Below are positions 18,680 to 26,680 of a stretch of 64,000 nucleotides of DNA, piece by piece. The stretch is taken from positions 62,001-126,000 of the forward strand of contig NZ_JNWZ01000004.1 in assembly GCF_000716545.1 (NCBI RefSeq). Reading direction: 5' to 3'. Position numbers and translations under genes: made by a program. The notes under the pieces were generated by a model. It was not told where the DNA came from and made no database searches. It saw only the letters and a program-made list of their open reading frames with translations. The DNA is from Kitasatospora phosalacinea. GTDB lineage: Bacteria; Actinomycetota; Actinomycetes; Streptomycetales; Streptomycetaceae. Position 1 is the first letter of the stretch. Each line of letters begins with the position of its first letter.

Positions 18680-19092
18680 CCCCGCCGGCTCCGCCACCGG
18701 CCGCCGTCGGCCGTCACCAGTCACCACCGGCCGTCACCGGCCGCCGCCCGCTGAGCGGCCGTCAGGCCCCGCAGACACCCCAGGGGGACAACCCGGCCTC
18801 CGGGGCCCGGTGCCACCCGCAGGACTGACGGAGTGTGACTTCGAGCGCGCTCTCGGTCAATTACCTGCGCGTTCACGATCGCCGTGGCGCCCATATCGAT
18901 CGAATCTGTGCGATTTCCAAGCATGTCGTACCGGTCATCTGCGCGATTTGTCCGTATTGTTACTCACCAGATCGTGATCACCCGCTAAAGCCGGGCACGG
19001 TTGATGCCGAAGGTGTCAGTGACCCTTTCCAGACGCGGAACGCTCCGACCGCCCCCTCGGGGTTCGTCCGCCACTCCCCCCGGAGGCCTCAG
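18680..19092 (+). promoter_or_regulatory. 413-base leader/promoter region before the LuxR regulator
   Basis: The first 155 bases are GC-rich with repeats of ACCGGCCG. From about 18835 to 19015 the base composition drops sharply (AT-rich for this genome), where promoters would be expected. A candidate -10 is TATTGT at 18955. A frame is open through the whole stretch into the regulator gene, but the translation (many Cys, His, Ile) is unlike the coding style around it, so I treat it as non-coding. Confidence 0.5.
18904..18949. repeat. Pair of 13-bp direct repeats, possible operator
   Basis: ATCTGTGCGATTT (18904-18916) and ATCTGCGCGATTT (18937-18949) differ at one base and are spaced 33 bases apart, three helical turns, so they would face the same side of the DNA. 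Confidence 0.45.
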
Positions 19093-19833
19093 GTGTCGGT
19101 CCTTCTCGAGCACCCCGCAAGCGTGGTCGCCTACCGTCCGACGAAGCCCACCGCCATGGTGGTCATCGCAGATCCCCGGGTCCGGAACACGGTCACCCGG
19201 CACCTATGGGCGCTCGGTGTCCGCGACGTCATCGAGGTCTCCTCGATCGCCGAGGCCCGTCCGCGGGTCGCCACCCCGCGCGACATCTGCATCGCCGACG
19301 TGCACCTGCCCGACGGTTCCGGCCTGACCATCCTGGCCGAAACCCGCGCCGCGGGCTGGCCCAACGGCCTGGCGCTGTCCGCCGCCGACGACATCGGCGC
19401 GGTCCGCTCGGCGCTGGCCGGCGGCGTCAAGGGCTACGTGGTGACCGGTACCCGCACCAACATGCCGATGCCCGGCCGCCCCGGCCTGCCGATCGGCGCC
19501 GGCCTGGCCGGGCGGATGCGCCGCCCCGGCATCCCCGGCCACCACCACCCCGGTGCGCCCGGCCACCACGGCGCCCCCGGCCAGCCCGGTGCCGCCCCCG
19601 GCGCCCCGGGTGCGCCCGGCGCCCAGCCGTCCGCCTACCGCGAGCTGTCCGGCCGCGAGGTGGAGGTGCTGCGGCTGGTCGCCGAGGGCCAGTCGAACAA
19701 GGCGATCGGCGTGGCGATGGGCCTGTCGGCGCTGACGGTGAAGAGCCACCTGGCGCGCATCGCCCGCAAGCTGGGCACCGGCGACCGGGCCGGCATGGTG
19801 GCGGTGGCGCTGCGCACCGGCATCATCCACTGA
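19093..19833 (+). CDS. LuxR-type response regulator with collagen-like linker
   Basis: 246 residues from GTG, chosen because GGAGG lies 6 bases upstream (19082-19086) and because the protein then begins VSVLLEHPASVVAYRP as I recall for Streptomyces homologues. The receiver-like domain (22-120) keeps an Asp at 69 (CIADVHLPDGSG) and KGYV, but the first acidic pocket has only one Asp (IADPRV). Residues 144-179 are a Gly-x-y run rich in Pro and His. The C-terminal LuxR HTH is LSGREVEVLRLVAEGQSNKAIGVAMGLSALTVKSHLARIARKLG. No histidine kinase is adjacent, so it is an orphan regulator. A terminator hairpin follows. Confidence 0.9.
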   Translation: MSVLLEHPASVVAYRPTKPTAMVVIADPRVRNTVTRHLWALGVRDVIEVSSIAEARPRVATPRDICIADVHLPDGSGLTILAETRAAGWPNGLALSAADDIGAVRSALAGGVKGYVVTGTRTNMPMPGRPGLPIGAGLAGRMRRPGIPGHHHPGAPGHHGAPGQPGAAPGAPGAPGAQPSAYRELSGREVEVLRLVAEGQSNKAIGVAMGLSALTVKSHLARIARKLGTGDRAGMVAVALRTGIIH

Positions 19834-19852
19834 CCCGCATCTTCGCTGGTGG

Positions 19853-19881
19853 CGGCCCGGAGGAACGTTTCCTCCGGGCCG
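19853..19881 (+). terminator. Terminator of the LuxR regulator gene
   Basis: CGGCCCGGAGGAA and TTCCTCCGGGCCG make a 13-bp perfect stem with a 3-base loop, 20 bases after the stop codon. Confidence 0.8.
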
Positions 19882-20111
19882 TCGCCGTACCGATCCGACG
19901 CCCGGCCGGCGCCTCCCGACGCCCGCCAGATACCCGCCCGATACCCGCCCGGCACCCGTTCGGGCCCGCGCCGCCCGGAACCCGTGACGGCCCGTCAGCG
20001 GGCCCGCGCCCCGGACCGGGCCCGCCCCCGGGCGCGCCGCCGCCCCGGACTGGCATATGTCCGAACATCGTCCGACCAGTCAGACAACACTCCCGGCGGC
20101 GACACACGACG

Positions 20112-20117
20112 TACCCT
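20112..20117 (+). promoter_or_regulatory. -10 element for a leaderless RNase D transcript
   Basis: TACCCT ends 6 bases before the GTG at 20124. The G-run between them touches the start codon and is too close to act as a ribosome site. Confidence 0.45.
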
Positions 20118-20123
20118 TGGGGG

Positions 20124-21359
20124 GTGACCGACGCCGTAGCCTCCATCCCCGAAGAGACCGCCCCGGTTCCGCTCCTCGAACCCAGGGACGGACTCCCACC
20201 GGTGGTGTCGGACGAAGCGGCCCTCGCCGCCGTCGTCGAGGCCTTCCGCGGCGGGACCGGGCCGGTCGCCGTCGACGCCGAACGGGCCTCCGGCTACCGC
20301 TACGGCCAGCGCGCCTACCTGATCCAGCTGCGCCGCCAGGGCGCGGGCACCGCGCTGATCGACCCGATCGCCTGCCCCGACCTGACCGGCCTGAACGCGG
20401 CGCTCGCCGACACCGAGTGGGTCGTGCACGCCGCCACCCAGGACCTGCCCTGCCTGTTCGAGGTCGGCATGCACCCCGGCACGCTGTTCGACACCGAGCT
20501 GGCCGGCCGGCTCGCCGGGTTCCCCCGGGTGGGCCTCGGCCCGATGACCGAGAACGTGCTGGGCCTGTCGCTGGCCAAGGAGCACTCCGCGGTCGACTGG
20601 TCCACCCGCCCGCTGCCCGAACCCTGGCTGCGCTACGCCGCGCTGGACGTCGAGGTGCTGGTCGACCTGCGGGACGCGCTGGAGGCCGAGCTCGACCGGC
20701 AGGGCAAACTCGACTGGGCCCGCGAGGAGTTCGCCGCGCTGGCCGCCGCGCCGCGCCCCGCCCCGCGGGTCGACCCCTGGCGGCGCACCTCCCAGCTGCA
20801 CAAGGTCCGTCGCCGCCGGCAGCTGGCCGTGGTCCGCGAGATGTGGCTCACCCGGGACCGGATCGCCCGCGAGCGCGACGTCTCCCCCGGCCGGGTGCTG
20901 GCCGACGCCGCCATCGTGAACGCCGCGCTGGCCATGCCGACCAGCGCGCCCGCGCTGATCGCCGTCCAGGGCTTCGGGCCCCGGGTGAACCGGCGCCAGC
21001 TGGAGCAGTGGCTGGCCGCGATCGAGCGGGCCCGGGAGATCCCCGAGTCGGCGCTGCCGCCCGCGACCGCCCCGCACGACGGGCCGCCGCCGCCGCGCGC
21101 CTGGGCCGAGAAGGACCCGGTGGCCGCCGCCCGCCTGAGCGGCGCCCGGGCCGCCGTCACCGCCCTCGCCGAGCGGCTCCACCTCCCCGCGGAGAACCTG
21201 ATCACCCCCGACCTGGTCCGCCGCGTCTCCTGGGAGCCCCCGGCCGAACCGGACGCCGACACCATCGGCCTGGCCCTGCGCGCCCTGGGGGCCCGCGCCT
21301 GGCAGACCGAACTGGTGGGGCCGGTGCTGGCGGAGGCGTTCCGGGAGGCGTCCGCGTAA
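20124..21359 (+). CDS. rnd: Ribonuclease D
   Basis: 411 residues. 3'-5' exoribonuclease of the DEDD superfamily with a C-terminal HRDC domain, acting on structured RNA such as tRNA precursors. Exonuclease landmarks: VAVDAERASGYRYGQRAYLIQLRR (Exo I, D and E), VVHAATQDLPCLFEVG (Exo II Asp), DTELAGRLAGFPRVGLG, and WLRYAALDVEVLVDLRDAL (Exo III, Tyr and Asp). HRDC region about 215-290 (RRRRQLAVVREMWLTRDRIARERDVSPGRVLADAAIV). The open frame continues far upstream, but only this GTG fits the family's N-terminus. It stands alone between the LuxR regulator and the fad operon. Confidence 0.93.
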   Translation: MTDAVASIPEETAPVPLLEPRDGLPPVVSDEAALAAVVEAFRGGTGPVAVDAERASGYRYGQRAYLIQLRRQGAGTALIDPIACPDLTGLNAALADTEWVVHAATQDLPCLFEVGMHPGTLFDTELAGRLAGFPRVGLGPMTENVLGLSLAKEHSAVDWSTRPLPEPWLRYAALDVEVLVDLRDALEAELDRQGKLDWAREEFAALAAAPRPAPRVDPWRRTSQLHKVRRRRQLAVVREMWLTRDRIARERDVSPGRVLADAAIVNAALAMPTSAPALIAVQGFGPRVNRRQLEQWLAAIERAREIPESALPPATAPHDGPPPPRAWAEKDPVAAARLSGARAAVTALAERLHLPAENLITPDLVRRVSWEPPAEPDADTIGLALRALGARAWQTELVGPVLAEAFREASA

Positions 21360-21403
21360 GCCGGTCGGGGCCGGTCCGTCGTCCGGGTCACGTCCGCACC
21401 TCC

Positions 21404-21433
21404 TTGCCGGGCGTTGTTACTCGTGGGTAGATT
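21404..21433 (+). promoter_or_regulatory. fadAB promoter with embedded palindrome
   Basis: TTGCCG, an 18-base spacer and TAGATT form a sigma-70-type promoter 66 bases before fadA. A near-palindrome TACTCGTGGGTA (21418-21429) fills the spacer and touches the -10, the place for a repressor responsive to fatty acids. No TetR or GntR gene is adjacent. Confidence 0.55.
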
Positions 21434-21498
21434 GGTGGGCGTAGCGGCGCCGCTGGTGCGTGCGCTCATCGTCATGTCCCCCTGGGAGGAGAGCCCCC

Positions 21499-22716
21499 GT
21501 GCCTCGTACCGCGAGGGACGTCGTCTTCGTCGACGGCGTCCGCACCCCGTTCGGCAAGGCCGGCCCGAAGGGCATCTACCACGAGACGCGCGCCGACGAC
21601 CTGGTCGTCAAGTGCATCCGTGAGCTCGTCCGCCGCAACCCGAGCCTGCCCGTCGAGCGGATCGACGAGGTCGCCGTCGCCGCGACCACCCAGATCGGCG
21701 ACCAGGGCCTGACCATCGGCCGCACCGCCGCGCTGCTCTCCGGCCTGCCGAAGTCCGTCCCCGGCTACGCCATCGACCGGATGTGCGCCGGCGCGATGAC
21801 GGCGGTCACCACCACCGCGGGCGGCATCGCCTTCGGCGCGTACGACGTCGTGGTGGCCGGCGGCGTCGAGCACATGGGGCGGCACCCGATGGGCGAGGGC
21901 GTGGACCCGAACCCGCGGTTCGTCTCGGAGAAGCTGGTCGACGAGTCCGCCCTGTTCATGGGCATGACCGCGGAGAACCTGCACGACCGCTTCCCGCACA
22001 TCACCAAGGAGCGCTGCGACGCGTACGCGGTGCGCTCGCAGGAGAAGGCCGCCAAGGCGTACGCCAACGGCGACATCCAGCCGGACCTGGTGCCGATCGC
22101 GATCCGCAACACCAACCCCGAGATCGGCGAGACCGGCTGGGGCCTGGCGACGGTGGACGAGCCGCTGCGGCCGGGCACCACGATGGAGTCGCTGGCCGGC
22201 CTGAAGACCCCGTTCCGCCCGCACGGCAACGTCACCGCGGGCAACGCGGCCGGTCTGAACGACGGCGCGACCGCCTCGCTGCTGGCCGCCGAGGACGTGG
22301 CCCGCGAGCTGGGCCTGCCGGTCAAGATGCGCCTGGTGAGCTACGCCTTCGCGGGCGTCGAGCCCGAGGTGATGGGCATCGGCCCCGTCCCGGCGACCGA
22401 GAAGGCGCTGGCCAAGGCCGGTCTGACCATCGAGGACATCGGCGCGTTCGAGGTCAACGAGGCCTTCGCCGTGCAGGTGCTGGCCTTCCTGGACCACTAC
22501 GGCATCGCGGACGACGACGAGCGGGTCAACCCGTACGGCGGCGCGATCGCGTTCGGCCACCCGCTGGCCTCCTCGGGCGTGCGCCTGATGACCCAGCTGG
22601 CCCGCCGCTTCGAGCAGCGTCCGGACGTCCGCTACGGCATCACCACCATGTGCATCGGCTTCGGCATGGGCGGCACGGTCATCTGGGAGAACCCCCACTT
22701 CGAGGGCGGTAAGTGA
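21499..22716 (+). CDS. fadA: Acetyl-CoA acyltransferase (3-ketoacyl-CoA thiolase)
   Basis: 405 residues from GTG after GGAGGAG. Thiolase that cleaves 3-ketoacyl-CoA in the last step of beta-oxidation. Active-site Cys96 (DRMCAGAMTAV), then GGVEHMGRHPMG, NGxTAGNAxGxxDGA-like (NVTAGNAAGLNDGA), the EVNEAFAVQ stretch, and the C-terminal pair GGAIAFGHPLASSG (His) and MCIGFGMGG (Cys). Its stop overlaps the GTG of the next gene (GTGA), so the thiolase and the multifunctional subunit are made together, as expected for the trifunctional complex. Corresponds, from memory, to the SCO6025-6026 pair of S. coelicolor, with the order here thiolase first. Confidence 0.95.
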   Translation: MPRTARDVVFVDGVRTPFGKAGPKGIYHETRADDLVVKCIRELVRRNPSLPVERIDEVAVAATTQIGDQGLTIGRTAALLSGLPKSVPGYAIDRMCAGAMTAVTTTAGGIAFGAYDVVVAGGVEHMGRHPMGEGVDPNPRFVSEKLVDESALFMGMTAENLHDRFPHITKERCDAYAVRSQEKAAKAYANGDIQPDLVPIAIRNTNPEIGETGWGLATVDEPLRPGTTMESLAGLKTPFRPHGNVTAGNAAGLNDGATASLLAAEDVARELGLPVKMRLVSYAFAGVEPEVMGIGPVPATEKALAKAGLTIEDIGAFEVNEAFAVQVLAFLDHYGIADDDERVNPYGGAIAFGHPLASSGVRLMTQLARRFEQRPDVRYGITTMCIGFGMGGTVIWENPHFEGGK

Positions 22717-24845
22717 GCATGAGCACCACTGAACTGCTGCGGCGCGCCGCCGAACTGTTCCCCGGCGAGGTCGTCACCACCGCGCACGTGCGCCACCTGG
22801 ACCTGCCGCTGCGGGCCGGCAAGCTGGCGCTGATCACCCTCGACAACGGCTTCGACCACACCAAGCCGACCACCTTCGGCCCCGGCTCGCTGGCCAAGCT
22901 CGCCGAGGCGCTGGACCAGGTCGAGGCGGAGGCGGCCGCGGGCGAGGTGGTCGCGGTCGCGATCACCGGCAAGCCGTTCATCTTCGCGGTCGGCGCCGAC
23001 CTCAAGGGCGTCGAGCTGCTCACCCAGCACTCCGACGCGCTGGCCATCGGCAAGGGCGGCCACGACGTCTTCAAGCGGATCGCCGCGCTGCCCGTCCCGT
23101 CCTTCGCGTTCTACAACGGCGCGGCGATGGGCGGCGGCGTCGAGGTCGGCCTGCACTGCACCTACCGCACCGTCAGCGCGGGCGTCCCGGCGTTCTCGCT
23201 GCCCGAGGTCTTCCTCGGCCTGGTGCCCGGCTGGGGCGGCTGCACCCTGCTGCCGAACCTGATCGGCCCCGCCAAGGCGGTCAAGGTCATCATCGAGAAC
23301 TCGATGGCCCAGAACAGGCAGCTCAAGGGCAAGGACGTGTTCGAGCTCGGCATCGCGGACGCGATCTTCGAGCCGGCCGACTTCCTGGAGCAGTCGCTGC
23401 TGTGGGCCGCCAAGGTCCTCACCGGCGAGGTGGCCGTCGAGCGCGAGGAGTTCGACCGCGGCAAGGCGTGGGACGACGCCGTGCTGTGGGGCCGCTGGGT
23501 CGCCGACGCCAAGGTGCACGGGGCCGCCCCGGCCGCGTACAAGGCGCTGGACATCATCCAGCAGGTCAAGGACGGCGACCTGCAGGCCGGCTTCGACGCG
23601 GAGGACGCCGCGCTCGCCGACCTGATCATGAGCGGCGAGCTGCGCGCCGGGCTGTACGCCTTCAACCTGGTGCAGCGCCGCGCCAAGCGGCCGTTCGGCG
23701 CGCCGGACAAGTCGCTGGCCCGCCCGGTCTCCAAGGTCGGCGTGGTCGGCGCCGGCCTGATGGCCTCCCAGCTGGCGCTGCTGTTCGCCCGCCGGCTGGA
23801 GGTGCCGGTGGTGCTCACCGACATCGACCAGGAGCGGATCGACAAGGGCGTCGGCTACGTCCACGCCGAGATCGACAAGCTGCTGGACAAGGGCCGGATC
23901 GGCAAGGACAAGGCCAACAAGCTCAAGGGCCTGGTCTCCGGGCACCTCGACAAGGCCGTCGCGTTCGGCGACGCGGACTTCGTCATCGAGGCCGTCTTCG
24001 AGGAGATGGGCGTCAAGCAGAAGGTGTTCGCGGAGCTGGAGGCGGTGGTCTCGCCGACCGCCGTGCTGGCCACCAACACCTCCTCGCTGTCGGTCACCGA
24101 GATGGCCTCCAAGCTCCAGCACCCCGAACGCGTGGTCGGCTTCCACTTCTTCAACCCGGTCGCGATCCTCCCGCTGCTGGAGATCGTCCGAGCCGAGAAG
24201 ACCGACGACGCCTCGCTGGCCACCGCGTTCGGCGTCGCCAAGAAGCTGAAGAAGACCGCGGTGCTCGCCAAGGACGCCCCCGCGTTCGTGGTCAACCGGA
24301 TCCTGACCCGCTTCATGGGCGAGATCCAGAGCATCATCGACGAGGGCACCCCGTTCGAGACCGTCGAGGCCGCGGTGAAGCCGCTCGGCCTGCCGATGTC
24401 CCCGATCGCCCTGCTCGAACTGGTCGGCCCCGCCATCGCCCTGCACGTCTCCGAGACGCTGCACGGCGCCTTCCCGGAGCGGTTCGCCGTCTCCGCGAAC
24501 CTCGGCAAGGTCGTCGAGGCCGGCAAGCGCGGCTTCTACGTCTGGCAGGACGGCGCGCAGGTCCTCGACCCCGAGGTGCTGGCGCTGCTCTCCTTCGGCG
24601 ACAGCGTCCTCACCGAGGAGCAGGTGCGCGCCCGCGCCCTGGAGGCCGTCGCCCAGGAGATCGGCCTGATGCTGGAGGAGGGTGTGGTGGGCGAGGCCCA
24701 GGACATCGACCTCTGCATGATCACCGGCGCCGGCTGGCCCTTCCACCTCGGCGGCATCACCCCGTACCTCGACCGCGAGGGCGTCTCCGAGCGCGTCAAC
24801 GGCAAGAAGTTCCTGGCCCCCGGCCTGGCTTCGGTCCCCGCCTGA
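22713..24845 (+). CDS. fadB: Multifunctional enoyl-CoA hydratase / 3-hydroxyacyl-CoA dehydrogenase
   Basis: 710 residues. N-terminal crotonase domain (about 1-195) with FIFAVGADLKGVELL and AMGGGVEVGLHCTYRT, the oxyanion-hole regions, and SLPEVFLGLVPGWGG carrying the catalytic Glu. The dehydrogenase NAD-binding domain (about 335-515) starts at KVGVVGAGLMASQLALLFARR. The C-terminal half has HFFNPVAILPLLEIVRAEKT and KDAPAFVVNRILTRFMGE. It hydrates 2-enoyl-CoA and oxidises 3-hydroxyacyl-CoA in the cytoplasm. GTG start in a 4-base overlap with fadA; an ATG two codons later is an equal alternative. Closed by a 21-bp-stem terminator. Confidence 0.94.
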   Translation: MSMSTTELLRRAAELFPGEVVTTAHVRHLDLPLRAGKLALITLDNGFDHTKPTTFGPGSLAKLAEALDQVEAEAAAGEVVAVAITGKPFIFAVGADLKGVELLTQHSDALAIGKGGHDVFKRIAALPVPSFAFYNGAAMGGGVEVGLHCTYRTVSAGVPAFSLPEVFLGLVPGWGGCTLLPNLIGPAKAVKVIIENSMAQNRQLKGKDVFELGIADAIFEPADFLEQSLLWAAKVLTGEVAVEREEFDRGKAWDDAVLWGRWVADAKVHGAAPAAYKALDIIQQVKDGDLQAGFDAEDAALADLIMSGELRAGLYAFNLVQRRAKRPFGAPDKSLARPVSKVGVVGAGLMASQLALLFARRLEVPVVLTDIDQERIDKGVGYVHAEIDKLLDKGRIGKDKANKLKGLVSGHLDKAVAFGDADFVIEAVFEEMGVKQKVFAELEAVVSPTAVLATNTSSLSVTEMASKLQHPERVVGFHFFNPVAILPLLEIVRAEKTDDASLATAFGVAKKLKKTAVLAKDAPAFVVNRILTRFMGEIQSIIDEGTPFETVEAAVKPLGLPMSPIALLELVGPAIALHVSETLHGAFPERFAVSANLGKVVEAGKRGFYVWQDGAQVLDPEVLALLSFGDSVLTEEQVRARALEAVAQEIGLMLEEGVVGEAQDIDLCMITGAGWPFHLGGITPYLDREGVSERVNGKKFLAPGLASVPA

Positions 24846-24857
24846 CGCCTCACCGCG

Positions 24858-24914
24858 AACGCCGCCGGGCGGCACCCCTCCCCTCCCCGGGGCGGGGTGC
24901 CGCCCGGCGGCGTT
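24858..24914. terminator. Strong bidirectional terminator after fadB
   Basis: A perfect 21-bp stem, left arm 24858-24878 (AACGCCGCCGGGCGG...) and right arm 24894-24914, between the convergent fadB and membrane glycosyltransferase genes. Confidence 0.85.
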
Positions 24915-25029
24915 CCGTGTGCTGCCGGTCTTCCGGTACGGAGGGGGCGGGGGCGGCGGGTGCCGGTCCTGGTGCGCGGGCGGTGGGACCGCCGGGGTGC
25001 CCGGAGCCGGTGCGTCCCGCCGTTCTCGG

Positions 25030-26547
25030 CTATCTGCCCTTGAGGCGGTAGATCACCGTGTCGCCGGTGACGCCGACGACCTCGTAGTAGGTGTCGAGGA
25101 GGCTGGCGATCCGCGGGACCTTGTCGGGCTGGTAGGGGGCGGTGCCGGAGTCGTCGACGAAGACCCGGGGGAGGCCGTTGGCGGTGATCTCGGTGTCGAA
25201 GGTCTGCCAGGCGTCGGAGACGGAGTACTCCTCGCCGACCTTCTCGGTGCCCTTGCCGCCGCTGAAGTTGGTGAGGAAGCCGGCGGTGAGGTAGCGGCTG
25301 GCGGGGCGGCGGTCGGCGAGCCAGTAGAGCTCGGGGTGCATGCCCCAGACCAGGACGGTGTCCTTGGGGGTGGTCTGGGCGGCGACGGCGGTGGCGACCT
25401 CGGTGGTCTGGGTGAGGCGCTGGCCGGGCCAGAAGACGGCGAGGGTGAGGAAGAAGGTGCTGGCGAGGGCGGAGTACGCGGCGACCGGGCGCCAGGGGAC
25501 GGTGGAGGTGGCGACGGCGCCGACGCCGAGCAGGACCAGCGGGGGCATCAGCTGGAGGTAGTAGTGGCCGAAGAAGTGGAAGCCGACCGAGACCGCGATG
25601 ACCGAGGAGAGCAGCCACACCCACAGGTCGGCGGTGGAGCCGCGCTCGGGGCCGCGGGCGGGGACGGGTCGGCTGCGGCGGCGCAGCCACAGGCGGTGGG
25701 CGTGGGGCAGCAGGAAGGCCAGCCCGGCGCTCATCAGGATCGCCGAGTTGCCGAGTGCCCGGCCGAGCATCTGCGGCCAGTTGTTGCCGAGCCCGGCGTA
25801 GTCGCCGGAGCCGGTGACGACCCAGAACAGGAAGCCCTTGGGCTTGGTGAGGATCGCGGCGACCAGCGCTATCGGCAGTGCGAAGCCGAAGCAGATCTTG
25901 GCCAGGGCCTGCGGCCAGCGGACGCCGCGGCGGCGGGTGTCCTGGAGGAGCATCCAGAGCACCGGGAGCATCACGGCGCCGCCGGTCTGCTTGGTGAGCG
26001 AGCAGAGGGCGACGGCGATGCCGGCGGCCAGCCAGCGGCGGCGCTCCGCGTAGCGGAAGGCGAGCACCATGGCGGGCAGCATGAAGACTTCGAAGGTGGC
26101 GGCCTGGGTGTCCTCCGGGGAGAGGCCGATGGACACCAGCAGGTAGAGGGCGCCGGCGTAGCGTCCGGCCCGGTCGCCCCAGCGGCCGCGGGCGATGGAG
26201 GCCAGCAGCACGGCGGTGGTGAGGTGGGCGCCGATCGCCAGGGCGCGCAGCGGCCAGAGCGAGACGGAGCCGAAGACCGCGAAGCAGGCCTCGTACAGCC
26301 AGGGCAGCAGCGGGGGCTTGCGGTCGACGACGGTGTCGTAGAGGACGCCGCCGTCGGCGAGCATCCGGGCCTGGGTGGCGAGGTAGCCCTCGTCGGGGCT
26401 CCACACCGGGCGGAGGAAGGAGGGCAGGTGGGTGACGGTGGCCAGGACCGCGAGCAGCGGGACCAGTCTGGTCCAGTACCCGGCGCGGACGTGCCCGTGG
26501 AGGCGGTCGGCGAGGGCACGTGGTCGGCTCGTTGCGGTGAGGGGCAC
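25030..26547 (-). CDS. GT39/ArnT-like membrane glycosyltransferase
   Basis: 505 residues with about ten to twelve hydrophobic segments. The conserved first loop follows helix 1: SFLRPVWSPDEGYLATQARMLADGGVLYDTVVDRKPPLLPWLYE, with the Asp-Glu pair and the KPPLL motif of dolichyl-phosphate-mannose/ArnT-type (GT-C fold) enzymes that use polyprenyl-phosphate sugars. Soluble C-terminal end of about 90 residues (LYWLADRRPASRYLTAGFL...). Probably transfers a sugar to an envelope molecule on the outer face of the membrane; acceptor unknown. Start set at GTG (VPLTATSRPR); a longer frame adds 13 residues. Convergent with fadB and downstream of dxs on the same strand, but separated from it by a terminator. 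Confidence 0.82.
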   Translation of the reverse strand: MPLTATSRPRALADRLHGHVRAGYWTRLVPLLAVLATVTHLPSFLRPVWSPDEGYLATQARMLADGGVLYDTVVDRKPPLLPWLYEACFAVFGSVSLWPLRALAIGAHLTTAVLLASIARGRWGDRAGRYAGALYLLVSIGLSPEDTQAATFEVFMLPAMVLAFRYAERRRWLAAGIAVALCSLTKQTGGAVMLPVLWMLLQDTRRRGVRWPQALAKICFGFALPIALVAAILTKPKGFLFWVVTGSGDYAGLGNNWPQMLGRALGNSAILMSAGLAFLLPHAHRLWLRRRSRPVPARGPERGSTADLWVWLLSSVIAVSVGFHFFGHYYLQLMPPLVLLGVGAVATSTVPWRPVAAYSALASTFFLTLAVFWPGQRLTQTTEVATAVAAQTTPKDTVLVWGMHPELYWLADRRPASRYLTAGFLTNFSGGKGTEKVGEEYSVSDAWQTFDTEITANGLPRVFVDDSGTAPYQPDKVPRIASLLDTYYEVVGVTGDTVIYRLKGR

Positions 26548-26618
26548 GGATGACAACCTACCCGGCGCGCGCGGGCGCAGGCGCACCAGTCCGGGAATGA
26601 GTACGACGGTCGGACAAT

Positions 26619-26663
26619 GGGCGCACCGCCGGGCGGCCGTTGCGGCTGCCGGGCGGTGCGCCC
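26619..26663 (-). terminator. Terminator of dxs
   Basis: GGGCGCACCGCC (26619-26630) and GGCGGTGCGCCC (26652-26663), a 12-bp perfect stem beginning 18 bases after the dxs stop. Confidence 0.75.
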
Positions 26664-26680
26664 ACGGAGGTTCCGGAGGG

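Noticed and set aside
18835..19092. N-terminal extension of the LuxR regulator through the AT-rich region
   Set aside because: The GGAGG site 6 bases before GTG 19093 and the family's N-terminus fix the start; the extension has atypical composition and overlaps likely promoter DNA.
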